Shown here piece by piece: positions 18,129-26,536 of a DNA stretch of 64,000 nt. This DNA is from Staphylococcus shinii. GTDB taxonomy: Bacteria; Bacillota; Bacilli; Staphylococcales; Staphylococcaceae. The stretch covers positions 1-64,000 of the forward strand of contig NZ_JAGEVL010000008.1 in NCBI RefSeq assembly GCF_017583065.1. Reading direction: 5' to 3'. The position numbers and the translations under genes were made by a program. The notes under the pieces are model-generated. The model was not told where the DNA came from. It searched no databases and saw nothing but the letters and a program-made list of their open reading frames with translations. Within the stretch, counting starts at the first letter, position 1. Each line of letters opens with the position of its first letter.

Positions 18129-18217
18129 AAAAAAGCTGATAGCCATATCCTAAGTACGCACCCACTAAAGTCTTAACTTTAAAAGGGAAGGTAACTTATG
18201 GAGGCTATCAGCTTTTT
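18129..18217. ncRNA. Long structured hairpin; bidirectional terminator or small RNA
   Basis: The outer arms AAAAGCTGATAGCC (18131-18144) and GGCTATCAGCTTTT (18203-18216) pair over 14 bp. Inside them CCATA faces TATGG loosely, TAAGT faces AACTTA, CCC faces GGG, and the tip is AAAGT-CTTA-ACTTT. T-runs flank both sides (AAAAAA before, TTTTT after), so it can end both the phosphoesterase and the convergent czrB transcript. The nested inner pairing is more elaborate than a simple terminator, which raises the possibility of a small RNA. Confidence 0.5.
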
Positions 18218-18236
18218 AGTGTTATGCATTTAATAG

Positions 18237-19208
18237 TTAATGGCTATGAGCATGATGATGGTGATGAGACTTTTGTATATCATTGGCTGAACATAGTGTA
18301 TCACTGTCATGTTTATGATTGTTGGTTTCTAATTGGATAGTCATATGTTGAATATTCAAATGCTGAAGTTTGTGTTCTAATTTATTAAGTAGATTCTCAC
18401 ATTGTTTGACGGACATATCACTAGGGACAACGGCATGACAACTTAACGCGTTCATTTCATTAGAAATAGTCCATATATGGCAGTCATGGACATTTTCAAT
18501 TTCATTTTCTTCAGTAATTGTAGAAATGACTTCGTTCATATTAATGTCAGTTGGTGTGCCTTCCATTAATATATTTAAAGAAGATTTTGTTATACCTAAA
18601 CTACTTTTTATTATAAGTATAGAAACGATAATACTGGCGATAGGGTCTGCAATCGTTAAGTTTAAAGTCCATATGAGTATGGCAGCAATGATTGCGCCTA
18701 CGGAACCTAATAAATCACCCATAACATGTAGGAAGGCGCCACGCATATTAATATTATTGGAAGTGTCGCCGCCTTTGAACATAAATAAAGCGACAATGAT
18801 ATTAACAATAAGTCCAATTACGCTTATAACGAACATCTCTGTTGACTTAACATCTTCTGGGTTGAAGAAGCGGCCAATGGCTTCTACGATGATAACAATG
18901 CCGATAATAAAGAGTGTTACACCGTTAAATAACGCTGCCAGTATCTCAAATCTTTTATAGCCAAAAGTTTTACTTTTAGTAGCATTTTTTTCAGCATAGA
19001 TAAAAGCTAGCAAAGCTACGCCTAAAGATATTGTATCGCTAAACATGTGTAAACCATCAGATAATAGCGCCAAACTATTTGAAACAAATCCTCCGATTAT
19101 TTCTACAATCATAAAGATTCCAATAATTAAAAAACTAATGAGTAATATTTTTTTATTATTTGTGTGTACATGACCATGTGAATGATCATGACCGTGATGT
19201 CCAGACAT
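18237..19208 (-). CDS. czrB: Zinc/cobalt efflux protein, cation diffusion facilitator
   Basis: Membrane proton antiporter exporting Zn(II)/Co(II), 323 residues. It has a His-rich N-terminus (GHDHSHGHVH) and a His-rich C-terminus (HHHHHAHSH), six membrane segments between about 22 and 205, and the CDF metal-site motifs LLSDGLHMFSDT (about 48) and HVMGDLLGSVG (about 161). The cytoplasmic domain fills the last 115 residues. It lies 20 nt behind czrA and is co-transcribed with it. Confidence 0.93.
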   Translation of the reverse strand: MSGHHGHDHSHGHVHTNNKKILLISFLIIGIFMIVEIIGGFVSNSLALLSDGLHMFSDTISLGVALLAFIYAEKNATKSKTFGYKRFEILAALFNGVTLFIIGIVIIVEAIGRFFNPEDVKSTEMFVISVIGLIVNIIVALFMFKGGDTSNNINMRGAFLHVMGDLLGSVGAIIAAILIWTLNLTIADPIASIIVSILIIKSSLGITKSSLNILMEGTPTDINMNEVISTITEENEIENVHDCHIWTISNEMNALSCHAVVPSDMSVKQCENLLNKLEHKLQHLNIQHMTIQLETNNHKHDSDTLCSANDIQKSHHHHHAHSH

Positions 19209-19228
19209 AATTAGTGCCCACCTTTCAA

Positions 19229-19528
19229 TTATTGTTTATGACTAGCATGATGAATTGCTTGTTTAAGTAATGTAGTAACATGTGTATCATCGATTGTATA
19301 AATCATAGATTGTCCATCTCGATTCCCTTTGACCAAGTGGGCTTGTTTAAGTATACGTAATTGATGAGAAACGTTAGATTGACTTAAGTCTAATACATGA
19401 GCAATATGACCCACGCTACTTTCTCCTTGAATTAATAGATGCATTATACGTAAGCGATTGCCGTCACTAAGCGCTTTGAAAATATCAGTTACCTGTTCAA
19501 TCGTTTGTTCATTAAATGATTCTTCCAA
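19229..19528 (-). CDS. czrA: Zinc-responsive ArsR/SmtB repressor CzrA
   Basis: Represses the czrAB operon until zinc or cobalt binds. A 99-residue winged-helix protein with recognition helix SQSNVSHQLRIL (about 49-60). The alpha5 metal ligands of staphylococcal CzrA are all present: Asp81, His83, His94 and His97 in DDTHV...AIHHASH. The start is TTG at 19528, behind a GAGGG site; no better start is seen. Its operator and promoter lie just upstream. Confidence 0.93.
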   Translation of the reverse strand: MEESFNEQTIEQVTDIFKALSDGNRLRIMHLLIQGESSVGHIAHVLDLSQSNVSHQLRILKQAHLVKGNRDGQSMIYTIDDTHVTTLLKQAIHHASHKQ

Positions 19529-19558
19529 AGTAAGCCCTCATTTCTAATATTGATTTAA

Positions 19559-19580
19559 TATATGAATATATGTTCATATA
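19559..19580 (-). promoter_or_regulatory. CzrA operator
   Basis: Perfect inverted repeat TATATGAA-TATATG-TTCATATA. The core TGAA-N6-TTCA is the 12-2-1 type site of ArsR/SmtB repressors, including CzrA. It lies 31 nt before the czrA start and overlaps the -10 element, the expected place for a repressor. Confidence 0.85.
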
Positions 19581-19606
19581 TTAATGTATTTTTTAGAAAA
19601 TGTCAA
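19578..19606 (-). promoter_or_regulatory. czrAB promoter
   Basis: On the minus strand TTGACA (19606-19601) and TAATAT (19583-19578) are separated by 17 nt, a near-consensus SigA promoter. The -10 abuts the CzrA operator. Confidence 0.8.
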
Positions 19607-19683
19607 AGTTAAACAGATTTCGTTTCAAAATAAAACAAAAGTGGTAAAGTCTAATTAATAATTTTTTAAGGAGGCTATAAAAT

Positions 19684-20340
19684 ATGAGTACATTAGTTAT
19701 TGGAGCAAACGGTGGTGTAGGCCAATATTTAGTTAAACAATTAAAAGAGCGTGGAGAGTCATTTACAGCAGGTGTTAGAAAAGAATCTCAAGTTGAAGCG
19801 TTAGCTTCAGAAGGTGTTGATGCGATTTTAATCGATGTCGAAGCAGACGATATAGACACTTTAACACAAAAAATTAATGGCTTTGATAAAGTTGTATTTT
19901 CAGTCGGATCTGGCGGTAGCACTGGTGCGGACAAGACGATTAGTGTTGATTTAGATGGCGCAATTAAAACAATTAAAGCAAGTGAGACAAACAATGTTAA
20001 ACAATATGTCATGGTCTCAACTTATGATTCAAGAAGATTAGCATTTGATGCAAGTGGTGATTTGAAACCTTACACGATTGCAAAACACTACGCTGATGAA
20101 TACTTGAAGCAGGCTGATGTTAACTATACGATTGTACATCCTGGTGGCTTAACAGATGAAGCTGCCACAGATAAAATAGAAGTTGGTGCGTTCTTCGAAG
20201 GAAGAGGAACGATACCACGTGAAGATGTGGCTTCCGTTATTAGAGAAGTATTAAATAGTGATAATCTTTTAAATTCAGAATTTCAAATCGTTAGTGGAGA
20301 TATCTCCATATCTGATGCATTAACTAAATTTAATCAATAA
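19684..20340 (+). CDS. Atypical SDR / NAD(P)-binding oxidoreductase (YwnB-like)
   Basis: 218-residue Rossmann protein. The N-terminal nucleotide motif is VIGANGGVGQYL (about 5-16). A YTIAKHYADEYLKQ segment (about 137) carries the Tyr-x3-Lys-like part, and HPGGLTDE (about 157) is typical of the NmrA/YwnB group. Members bind NAD(P) and act as flavin/quinone reductases or redox sensors; the actual substrate is not evident. An AAGGAGG site precedes the ATG. Divergent from czrA, with the shared 155-nt region holding the zinc operator; whether zinc affects it is unknown. Confidence 0.82.
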   Translation: MSTLVIGANGGVGQYLVKQLKERGESFTAGVRKESQVEALASEGVDAILIDVEADDIDTLTQKINGFDKVVFSVGSGGSTGADKTISVDLDGAIKTIKASETNNVKQYVMVSTYDSRRLAFDASGDLKPYTIAKHYADEYLKQADVNYTIVHPGGLTDEAATDKIEVGAFFEGRGTIPREDVASVIREVLNSDNLLNSEFQIVSGDISISDALTKFNQ

Positions 20341-20457
20341 TTATGATTAAAATAATGAGTCAATTGGACATAACTAAAGCTAAAGTGTATTTAATATAAA
20401 AAAGCAGTAGAAGGAAGATTGTTAAAGACAATTATTCCGACCTTTTTAACTTTTTAT

Positions 20458-20517
20458 AGCGTGTGTTAACGAAATCCTATGTTAAAAGATTAGGTTTCGT
20501 TGACACACGCTTTTTTT
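20458..20517 (+). terminator. Strong terminator hairpin
   Basis: AGCGTGTGTtAACGAAATCCTA pairs with TAGGtTTCGTTgACACACGCT through a near-perfect stem of about 20 bp, followed by seven T residues. It lies between the SDR gene and the GntR gene and ends the former. Confidence 0.88.
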
Positions 20518-20593
20518 AGAGCTTTTTGTAGCCCTTTTATAGTATCTTTTAGCGAAAATTTGATACAATGATAGATATCGTTTGGAGGTAATT

Positions 20594-21289
20594 ATGAAAA
20601 TTTCAAACACGAAAATCTATGAGCAGGTCGCAGATATTATTTTAGAGCAAATTAAAGCTGGCGATTACCAAGTGGGTGACAAACTCCCTTCTATACAAAA
20701 GCTTGGAAAGCAATACGGCGTTAGTGTAGCTTCGGTAAGAGAGGCTTTAAATGCTTTGAGAACCATAGGGATTATTGAAATGAAACAAGGTTATGGCACA
20801 TTTATTAAACAAACAGAGCCTACCTTTTTTGAACTTGGTGACAAATTCACGTCGCTAAGTCAAATCAAAGAATTGTTAGAATTACGGGAAATTGTTGAAA
20901 GTGCTACTGTAGAAAAAGCTGCCTTATATCGAACTGAGGAAGATTTGGTGCAACTCAAGCAAGCACTAGTTGAAATGGGTAAAGCTGTAACAGATGGTAC
21001 TTCTGGTGAAGAAGCTGATTTAGAGTTTCACCTCTCAATTGCAAAAGCAGCCAAAAATACATTATTAGTTGAGCTATTAAATAATATTTCTGAACTAATG
21101 CGAAATTCTATGGAAGAAACAAGGAAGATTTTTATTTATAGCAAGCAAAAAACAATGAATAAACTATTAGAGGAGCATGATGTAATATATCAAGCAATTC
21201 TAAAGCAAGATGGTGTCAGAGCCGCAGATGCGATGCGTGCACATTTATTAGAGGTAAAAGAAACGATATTAGCTAATTTCAAAGCATAA
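20594..21289 (+). CDS. GntR-family regulator, FadR subfamily
   Basis: 231-residue DNA-binding protein. The N-terminal winged helix (about 1-70) has the GntR features KLPSIQKLGKQYGVSVASVR. The C-terminal FCD effector domain (about 80-225) carries Asp/His metal-site residues in EADLEFHLSIAKAA and a later EEHDVIYQAI. The ATG at 20594 is preferred because the GGAGG site sits inside the longer frame. The ligand is probably a small organic acid; the target genes are unknown. It is not next to an obvious metabolic operon. Confidence 0.85.
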   Translation: MKISNTKIYEQVADIILEQIKAGDYQVGDKLPSIQKLGKQYGVSVASVREALNALRTIGIIEMKQGYGTFIKQTEPTFFELGDKFTSLSQIKELLELREIVESATVEKAALYRTEEDLVQLKQALVEMGKAVTDGTSGEEADLEFHLSIAKAAKNTLLVELLNNISELMRNSMEETRKIFIYSKQKTMNKLLEEHDVIYQAILKQDGVRAADAMRAHLLEVKETILANFKA

Positions 21290-21849
21290 TCGCGAAAAGT
21301 GAATCTTAAAGAATAACTCCAAAATGGTTACGCTAAAAAATTTTAGTAGTGTTAGTAAAAGACACAAATTAATTTGCATAAAATAAAAGCCCAAACTTTT
21401 CCGAAGTTTGGACTTTATCGCAAATTAAATGTGTTGAAAAAGTAATCAACAATTTCAACTAAATCATAATTAATACATTACCTTATATGTAAAAAACAGA
21501 TAGAGCACATTACTGTAGCTCCACTATTAATTATAAAATTAATCATGATCAATTAGCAAGCGTTAATTGATTAAAAACTTGAAAGATAAAATAACCGTTC
21601 AATAAAATGTCATAAAATGTTATTGAACAAAATATAATAGACTACCTAATTTCATAAAGCATTGATATAATTAAAAGTGGCTTCAAAGTGCTAGTATTGT
21701 GAGTTAAGCGTTTATTCTAAGGGGATGAATATGATACAATCACAATGGTTCTGAAAATTTTGAAATGATACGCATATGACAATCATGCAAAAGTATATAA
21801 GATAAATATAATAATTAAATTACAACTTAAGAATTTGGAGGTGTGATAT
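21290..21849 (+). other. 560-nt intergenic region between gntR-type gene and manA
   Basis: Contains a terminator-like stem AAAGCCCAAACTT/AAGTTTGGACTTT at 21386-21416 for the regulator gene, and a second inverted repeat GTTCAATAA/TTATTGAAC at 21598-21629. A seven-codon frame at 21732 (MIQSQWF) follows AAGGGG. I see no real gene. The manA binding site (TTGGAGGTG) is at the end. Confidence 0.6.
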
Positions 21850-22788
21850 ATGCCGTTATTTTTAAAGCCAGTATTTCATGAGAAAATTTGGGGAGGCAAT
21901 CGTTTAAAAGATTATGGATATGATTTACCCAGCGATTATGTAGGAGAAGTATGGGGGATATCAGCACATCCAAATGGTAAGTGTGAAATATTGAATGGTC
22001 CATATCAAGGACAAACGTTAGATCAAGTCTGGATTGAGCATCGAGAATTATTTGGCGACTTTCCAAGTCAAGAGTTTCCATTAATGACCAAAATAGTAGA
22101 TGCGAGAGAATCTTTATCGGTTCATGTTCATCCAGATGACGCCTATGCATATGAAAATGAAAAAGGGCAATATGGTAAATCAGAATGTTGGTATATTATT
22201 GATGCTGTAGAAGGTGCAGAAATTATCTATGGATTAAATACAGAATCAAAAGATCTCGCAATAGATAAAATTGAAGAAGAAGATTGTGAAGCATTGTTAA
22301 ATAAGGTGAAAGTTAAGCCGGGCGAGTTTTATTTTATACCTGCTGGAACAATTCATTCTATTGGAGAAGGTATACTTGTTTATGAAACGATGCAATCTTC
22401 AGATGTTACATACAGGGTTTATGATTATGAGCGCACTCATGAGACAGGGGACAAACGTGCGTTAAATAAAGATAAAGCGAAAGACGTAATTGAACTTTCT
22501 AATGATAATATTAATATTCCGACAGACACAGAAATTATTGAAAACCATAAAAGAACACAACTTGTGTCTAGTGACTTTTTTACCATTGTAAAATGGAAAA
22601 TTTCTGGCACTTTAAATTATATGAAACCGAGAGAGTTCGTATTAGTATCTGTACTTAAAGGAGAAGGACAAGTCATTATAGATGGAGAGGTTTATACTTT
22701 AAATCAAGGACAGAATTTTATCCTAACTTCCGATGATTTAGATACTATATTTGAGGGTGACTATGAACTAATAGTAAGTTATCTATAG
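21850..22788 (+). CDS. manA: Mannose-6-phosphate isomerase, class I
   Basis: Interconverts mannose-6-phosphate and fructose-6-phosphate. 312 residues, of the short Bacillus/Staphylococcus type. The N-terminus KPVFHEKIWGG and the zinc-site segment SVHVHPDD (about 95), EKGQYGKSECWYII (about 108) and the AGTIHSIG loop (about 170) are diagnostic. GGAGGTGTGATAT precedes the ATG. The next gene, a small membrane protein, follows after 24 nt and may be co-transcribed. Confidence 0.95.
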   Translation: MPLFLKPVFHEKIWGGNRLKDYGYDLPSDYVGEVWGISAHPNGKCEILNGPYQGQTLDQVWIEHRELFGDFPSQEFPLMTKIVDARESLSVHVHPDDAYAYENEKGQYGKSECWYIIDAVEGAEIIYGLNTESKDLAIDKIEEEDCEALLNKVKVKPGEFYFIPAGTIHSIGEGILVYETMQSSDVTYRVYDYERTHETGDKRALNKDKAKDVIELSNDNINIPTDTEIIENHKRTQLVSSDFFTIVKWKISGTLNYMKPREFVLVSVLKGEGQVIIDGEVYTLNQGQNFILTSDDLDTIFEGDYELIVSYL

Positions 22789-22812
22789 TTAAAACAGTGG
22801 GAGAGTATGCAC

Positions 22813-23043
22813 ATGTATAAATTTTTATATGTTTCCTTAATTTGTGGCCTATTAGCTGGCGCCGGTACGTTTCTGAAAATACCTATCTTTCCCTCAATGG
22901 CTTTTCCAATTATAATCGGTGCGCTTGGTATTATTTCAGCATTAATTACGCTTCCAGATAAAGAGATAAGCGGTATGTTGAAATTTGGCGGTGTATTAAT
23001 TAATTTGATGCCTATTATGGGGGCGCTAACTTTAGCGCAATGA
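22813..23043 (+). CDS. Small membrane protein, unknown function
   Basis: 76 residues with three hydrophobic segments (about 4-21, 26-43 and 55-73), probably integral in the membrane. The ATG at 22813 has the better distance (about 9 nt) from the GGGAG site; a start at 22807 would add two residues. It closely follows manA. I do not recognise a named family. Confidence 0.75.
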   Translation: MYKFLYVSLICGLLAGAGTFLKIPIFPSMAFPIIIGALGIISALITLPDKEISGMLKFGGVLINLMPIMGALTLAQ

Positions 23044-23053
23044 TTTATAATTT

Positions 23054-23088
23054 TGAGGCTGAGACATAAATTTATGTCTCAGCCTCAA
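23054..23088. terminator. Perfect hairpin after the small membrane protein gene
   Basis: GAGGCTGAGACATAAA pairs with TTTATGTCTCAGCCTC with no mismatch. No long T-run follows, so termination is plausible but not certain. It belongs to a recurring set of hairpins with AGACAT/ATGTCT arms (see also 36921 and 44826). From 23089 to 23327 I see no gene. Confidence 0.65.
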
Positions 23089-23327
23089 ATATTCTGTCAT
23101 ATATATAATTAGATAATATGAAATAGATACATTATTTTATTTCAAATTAACTATTCATATCTATCGTATAAGTATGTGAAATTAATAAATATATATGCCA
23201 ATTAAATGATGATTTGACTTTTTGATACCTTTTTATAAACTGCTAAAAATTACTTAAACCATTTGAACTTTAAAAGTTTACGATGGATAAATATGTTAAA
23301 ATAGAATTTAAATTGGGGGTGACAAGA

Positions 23328-24308
23328 TTGGATAAAGTAAGAGGAGTTGTTATGACATTAGTTATCGCGATGGTAGCCACAATCATGGGCAGTAAATTCC
23401 CCATAATTGGAAGTGCTATTTTTGCCATAATACTTGGTATAATAATTAATAATGTAATCTTAATTCCCAAAAAATATGAAGCAGGTATTAAATTCAGTAG
23501 TAAGAAAATACTGCATTATAGTATTGTAGTATTAGGGTTTACACTAAGCTTTCAATCCATAGGCGTCATTGGATGGAAATCATTACCAATTATTATTGTT
23601 ACATTATGTGCTGCGTTTTTGGCAGTATTCTTATTGATGAAAATACTTAAAATAAATGAGCATCTCAGTATATTAATTGGTGTTGGTACAGCGATATGTG
23701 GTGGTTCTGCTATCGCAGCAACGAGCCCAGTTATCAAGGCGAGAGAAAGCGAAGTTGCTTTTGCAATTTCAACTATTTTCTTATTTAATTTATTGGCTGT
23801 TTTTATCTTTCCACCTTTAGGTCACATTATGCATATGAGTCAAAGCGCGTTTGGCTATTTTGGTGGAACGGCTATTAATGATACTTCAAGTGTGATTGCA
23901 GCAACATCAAATTATGGTAAAACAGCGTTAGAAACTGGTGCAGTTGTAAAATTAACACGCACATTAATGATTATCCCAGTGGTATTATTTTTTACATATA
24001 GAACGATACGTAAAGAAAGAGAAGCACAGACGGATACATCAATTGCTAAAATATTCCCATGGTTTATTGTATGGTTTGTTGTAGCTTCCTTAATTAGTAC
24101 TATTTTCAATTTTTCACCAATGGTCATTAGCTTTTTCCAACAAGTATCATTATTTTTAATTACAATGGCTATGGCAGGTATTGGTTTGAACGTTAACTTT
24201 AATCAATTTAAGCAGGCTGGTTTCAAACCAGTATTACTTGGTTTAGTTACATGGGTTGTAGTGATTGTAACAAGTTTGATTACAATGAAGTTAGTTAACT
24301 TACTATAA
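23328..24308 (+). CDS. YeiH/UPF0324-family membrane permease
   Basis: 326-residue integral membrane protein with about nine to ten hydrophobic segments. The family motifs GVGTAICGGSAIAATSPV (about 121-138) and GYFGGTAINDTSSV (about 182) identify the UPF0324/YeiH group (putative sulfate or anion exporters; function not firmly shown). The start is taken as TTG at 23328, behind the GGGGGTGA site; an upstream ATG in frame lacks one. Single-gene unit. Confidence 0.85.
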   Translation: MDKVRGVVMTLVIAMVATIMGSKFPIIGSAIFAIILGIIINNVILIPKKYEAGIKFSSKKILHYSIVVLGFTLSFQSIGVIGWKSLPIIIVTLCAAFLAVFLLMKILKINEHLSILIGVGTAICGGSAIAATSPVIKARESEVAFAISTIFLFNLLAVFIFPPLGHIMHMSQSAFGYFGGTAINDTSSVIAATSNYGKTALETGAVVKLTRTLMIIPVVLFFTYRTIRKEREAQTDTSIAKIFPWFIVWFVVASLISTIFNFSPMVISFFQQVSLFLITMAMAGIGLNVNFNQFKQAGFKPVLLGLVTWVVVIVTSLITMKLVNLL

Positions 24309-24380
24309 TGTTTGTTCTAAATGATTTTTTTGAATATAATAGGAAAAATAGAATTTTTATATGAGATAAGGAGTATCTAA

Positions 24381-25748
24381 ATGGTAGAGGAAACAAGTTA
24401 TTTTTGGTTAAACTGCGGTTATAATCGCTGGAATCATAATGAACCAATGGTAGGACAAACGACATTATTTGAATCAGGTGCACAATTTAATCCTTCACAA
24501 GGTTTCCGATCCTTTAAACAAGCTAAAGTAGGAGATCGAGTTGTCTTCTATCAAGTACAGATGGATACTGGCTTATTAGGTTTTGGAGAAATTACAAGTG
24601 TTCAAACTGGCGCACAAAATAAAATTCGTGTTCATTTTCAGTTGCAAGAACAACTGAAGCCTTTAACAGCTGATTATTTAAAGAGAAGCGAACAATTAGA
24701 ATTTAGAATGAGTAATATGAAAGAGACACTTTTTAATCAAATTACAAAAGAAGAATTTGAATTAATCGTTAGTTTAGGTAAAGGTGAAACTAAAATTCCT
24801 AGATACTTTTTTGTATCAGAAGCACAAGAGTTTGAACCAAAATCATATAATACAATTTATACACATACCTATAACGGGATTAAACGCAATGGTTACCATT
24901 TTTATACGCAACTTGAAATCGGTGATAAACTTGTTTTTTATAATAAAAAACGAGACCAATCTGTTATTGGTATAGGTGAAGTCAGTAAACATATACATGA
25001 AAAGGCGCCGATACCCGGTAGAACCAATAGTACTGCTATTGAAATTTATTTTGAAAAGGAAATTGAACCTGTATCACTTGGTACATTGAACAAGCATCCT
25101 AAATTAAAAAACATTTACTTTTTACAGGAAAATGCTAAACAAGCTATTGCTAGTTTGTCTCAAGTACAATACGAGGCAATACTTGATATGAGCGCAAATG
25201 ATGGACTGAAATCACAATTTGAGTCCGTTCCTACTGAAAATGTTATTGATAAAGCGCAAGAAGAGTTGAAGCCATTCATTCTACTTGTTGTAGATAAAGG
25301 CGAAGGTCTAAAAGCGGCAGAAGACTTGTTACAGAAGACAAACGCGAATCCTGTAATAACAATAGGTCACCCTGATTTTTCTGAAGATATGCTTTATGGT
25401 AAATACTTACCAAATGAAACAGGTGCATTATATTATAGAGAAGGATTTATTACTAATCTCATGCCACGTAAAGATAAAAGTTATTTAGTGATAGATAACT
25501 TTAATCGAATTGATCCAGATGTATTTCAAGCTTATATCAATGTATTAGAAGGTTATGAAGTAACATTACCGCGATATAATAAAGATGGCACAATGGTAAA
25601 ATGGTCTAGAAAGAAAGATTCATATTACCACTTTAACCCTAATTGGCATATTGTGGGTGTGACTTATGATAATTTAAATGATATTAAACAAAAGTATACC
25701 GAACAATTTTTAAAATACACTAGAATTGTGAAAGTAAATCAAGACTAA
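24381..25748 (+). CDS. EVE-EVE protein with degenerate McrB-like AAA domain
   Basis: 455 residues. Two EVE-type domains lie in tandem: about 5-130 (YFWLNCGYNRWN, KVGDRVVFYQ, GFGEI) and 138-275 (RYFFVSEA, EIGDKLVFYN, GIGEVS). EVE domains are PUA-like readers of modified bases. The C-terminal 160 residues resemble the McrB GTPase core: YGKYLP (339), Walker-B-like SYLVIDNFNR (367-376), and a NWHIVGVTYDN sensor strand (421-431). The position of the P-loop (about 303-311, VVDKGEGLK) has no GxxxxGK, and Walker B lacks the second acid. It probably binds but does not hydrolyse nucleotides. No McrC gene is adjacent. ATAAGGAG precedes the ATG. Confidence 0.72.
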   Translation: MVEETSYFWLNCGYNRWNHNEPMVGQTTLFESGAQFNPSQGFRSFKQAKVGDRVVFYQVQMDTGLLGFGEITSVQTGAQNKIRVHFQLQEQLKPLTADYLKRSEQLEFRMSNMKETLFNQITKEEFELIVSLGKGETKIPRYFFVSEAQEFEPKSYNTIYTHTYNGIKRNGYHFYTQLEIGDKLVFYNKKRDQSVIGIGEVSKHIHEKAPIPGRTNSTAIEIYFEKEIEPVSLGTLNKHPKLKNIYFLQENAKQAIASLSQVQYEAILDMSANDGLKSQFESVPTENVIDKAQEELKPFILLVVDKGEGLKAAEDLLQKTNANPVITIGHPDFSEDMLYGKYLPNETGALYYREGFITNLMPRKDKSYLVIDNFNRIDPDVFQAYINVLEGYEVTLPRYNKDGTMVKWSRKKDSYYHFNPNWHIVGVTYDNLNDIKQKYTEQFLKYTRIVKVNQD

Positions 25749-26119
25749 TGTAAATGACCATCACTTATCACTAAGAGGATACGATGAATTTTTTAACCCT
25801 CTGTATACTTCGGAGCATATTAACTGCTGTCATAGTCTTGTCTTTAAAAGCGTTTGAATTATATTAACAACAGTTTAATATTAAGTTGGAATTTTAGATA
25901 TTTGTATATTTTTTAATCGTGTAATTTAGCTTACAATCGTCTTATTTAAAGACGAGGTAAGCTTTTTTTATTGTGTTCATTTCATAAAATGAACAATATA
26001 TCATTTATAGTGAATAACGGTATGATTTATTCTATGTAATTTAGGTTATAATAAATATAGGAGAATTTTAATTTATGAATAATTAACTATAAAGTTATAT
26101 AATATAAGGAGTGGTGAAT
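25749..26119 (+). other. Intergenic region with one terminator
   Basis: Holds a hairpin AGCTTAC-aat-CGTCTT/AAGACG-ag-GTAAGCT at 25928-25969 followed by seven T residues, which ends the EVE protein gene or a short upstream transcript. I see no gene. TAAGGAG at the end serves the next CDS. Confidence 0.7.
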
Positions 26120-26503
26120 ATGCCAATAGTTTATTATGATAGTAATTGTGTTTATTGTTATAATTATGCAATATGGTTGATACAAAAAGGTTTATCTAGA
26201 CGGTACCAATTTGCGTCATTGCAAGGTGATACAGCACAGAACCTATTATCAAACTATCCTGAAACTCAACAATATGATAGCGTGATATTGCAAGAAGGAG
26301 ATCACTTAGAATATAAATCAGATGCAATTACAACATTGATAACTTCATTGACTAATTATAAGTGGTTAGGGGTATTATTACATTTAACTCCTAAATTCAT
26401 TAGAGATTTAGGTTATCAGTTATTTGCTGACAATAGAAATCATATGTGGAAAACACATTGGCATCAACCAAATGATTACGAAAAATCATTTTTTATTGAT
26501 TAA
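26120..26503 (+). CDS. DCC-family thiol-disulfide protein (DUF393)
   Basis: 127-residue protein of the DCC family. The name-giving motif is near the N-terminus: YYDSNCVYCYN, giving Asp-x2-Cys-x2-Cys with Cys9 and Cys12. The C-terminal region holds a conserved hydrophobic helix and the aromatic segment NRNHMWK. A thioredoxin-like fold and a redox role are presumed. The ATG at 26120 sits about 9 nt after AAGGAG; GTG codons upstream lie within the site. Confidence 0.83.
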   Translation: MPIVYYDSNCVYCYNYAIWLIQKGLSRRYQFASLQGDTAQNLLSNYPETQQYDSVILQEGDHLEYKSDAITTLITSLTNYKWLGVLLHLTPKFIRDLGYQLFADNRNHMWKTHWHQPNDYEKSFFID

Positions 26504-26536
26504 TGAATTTTAGCTGAAACTACGGAGGATACAATC

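Noticed and set aside
21726..21755. Seven- to nine-codon frame upstream of manA after AAGGGG
   Set aside because: Too short to support as a leader peptide; no regulatory codons and no terminator structure follow.
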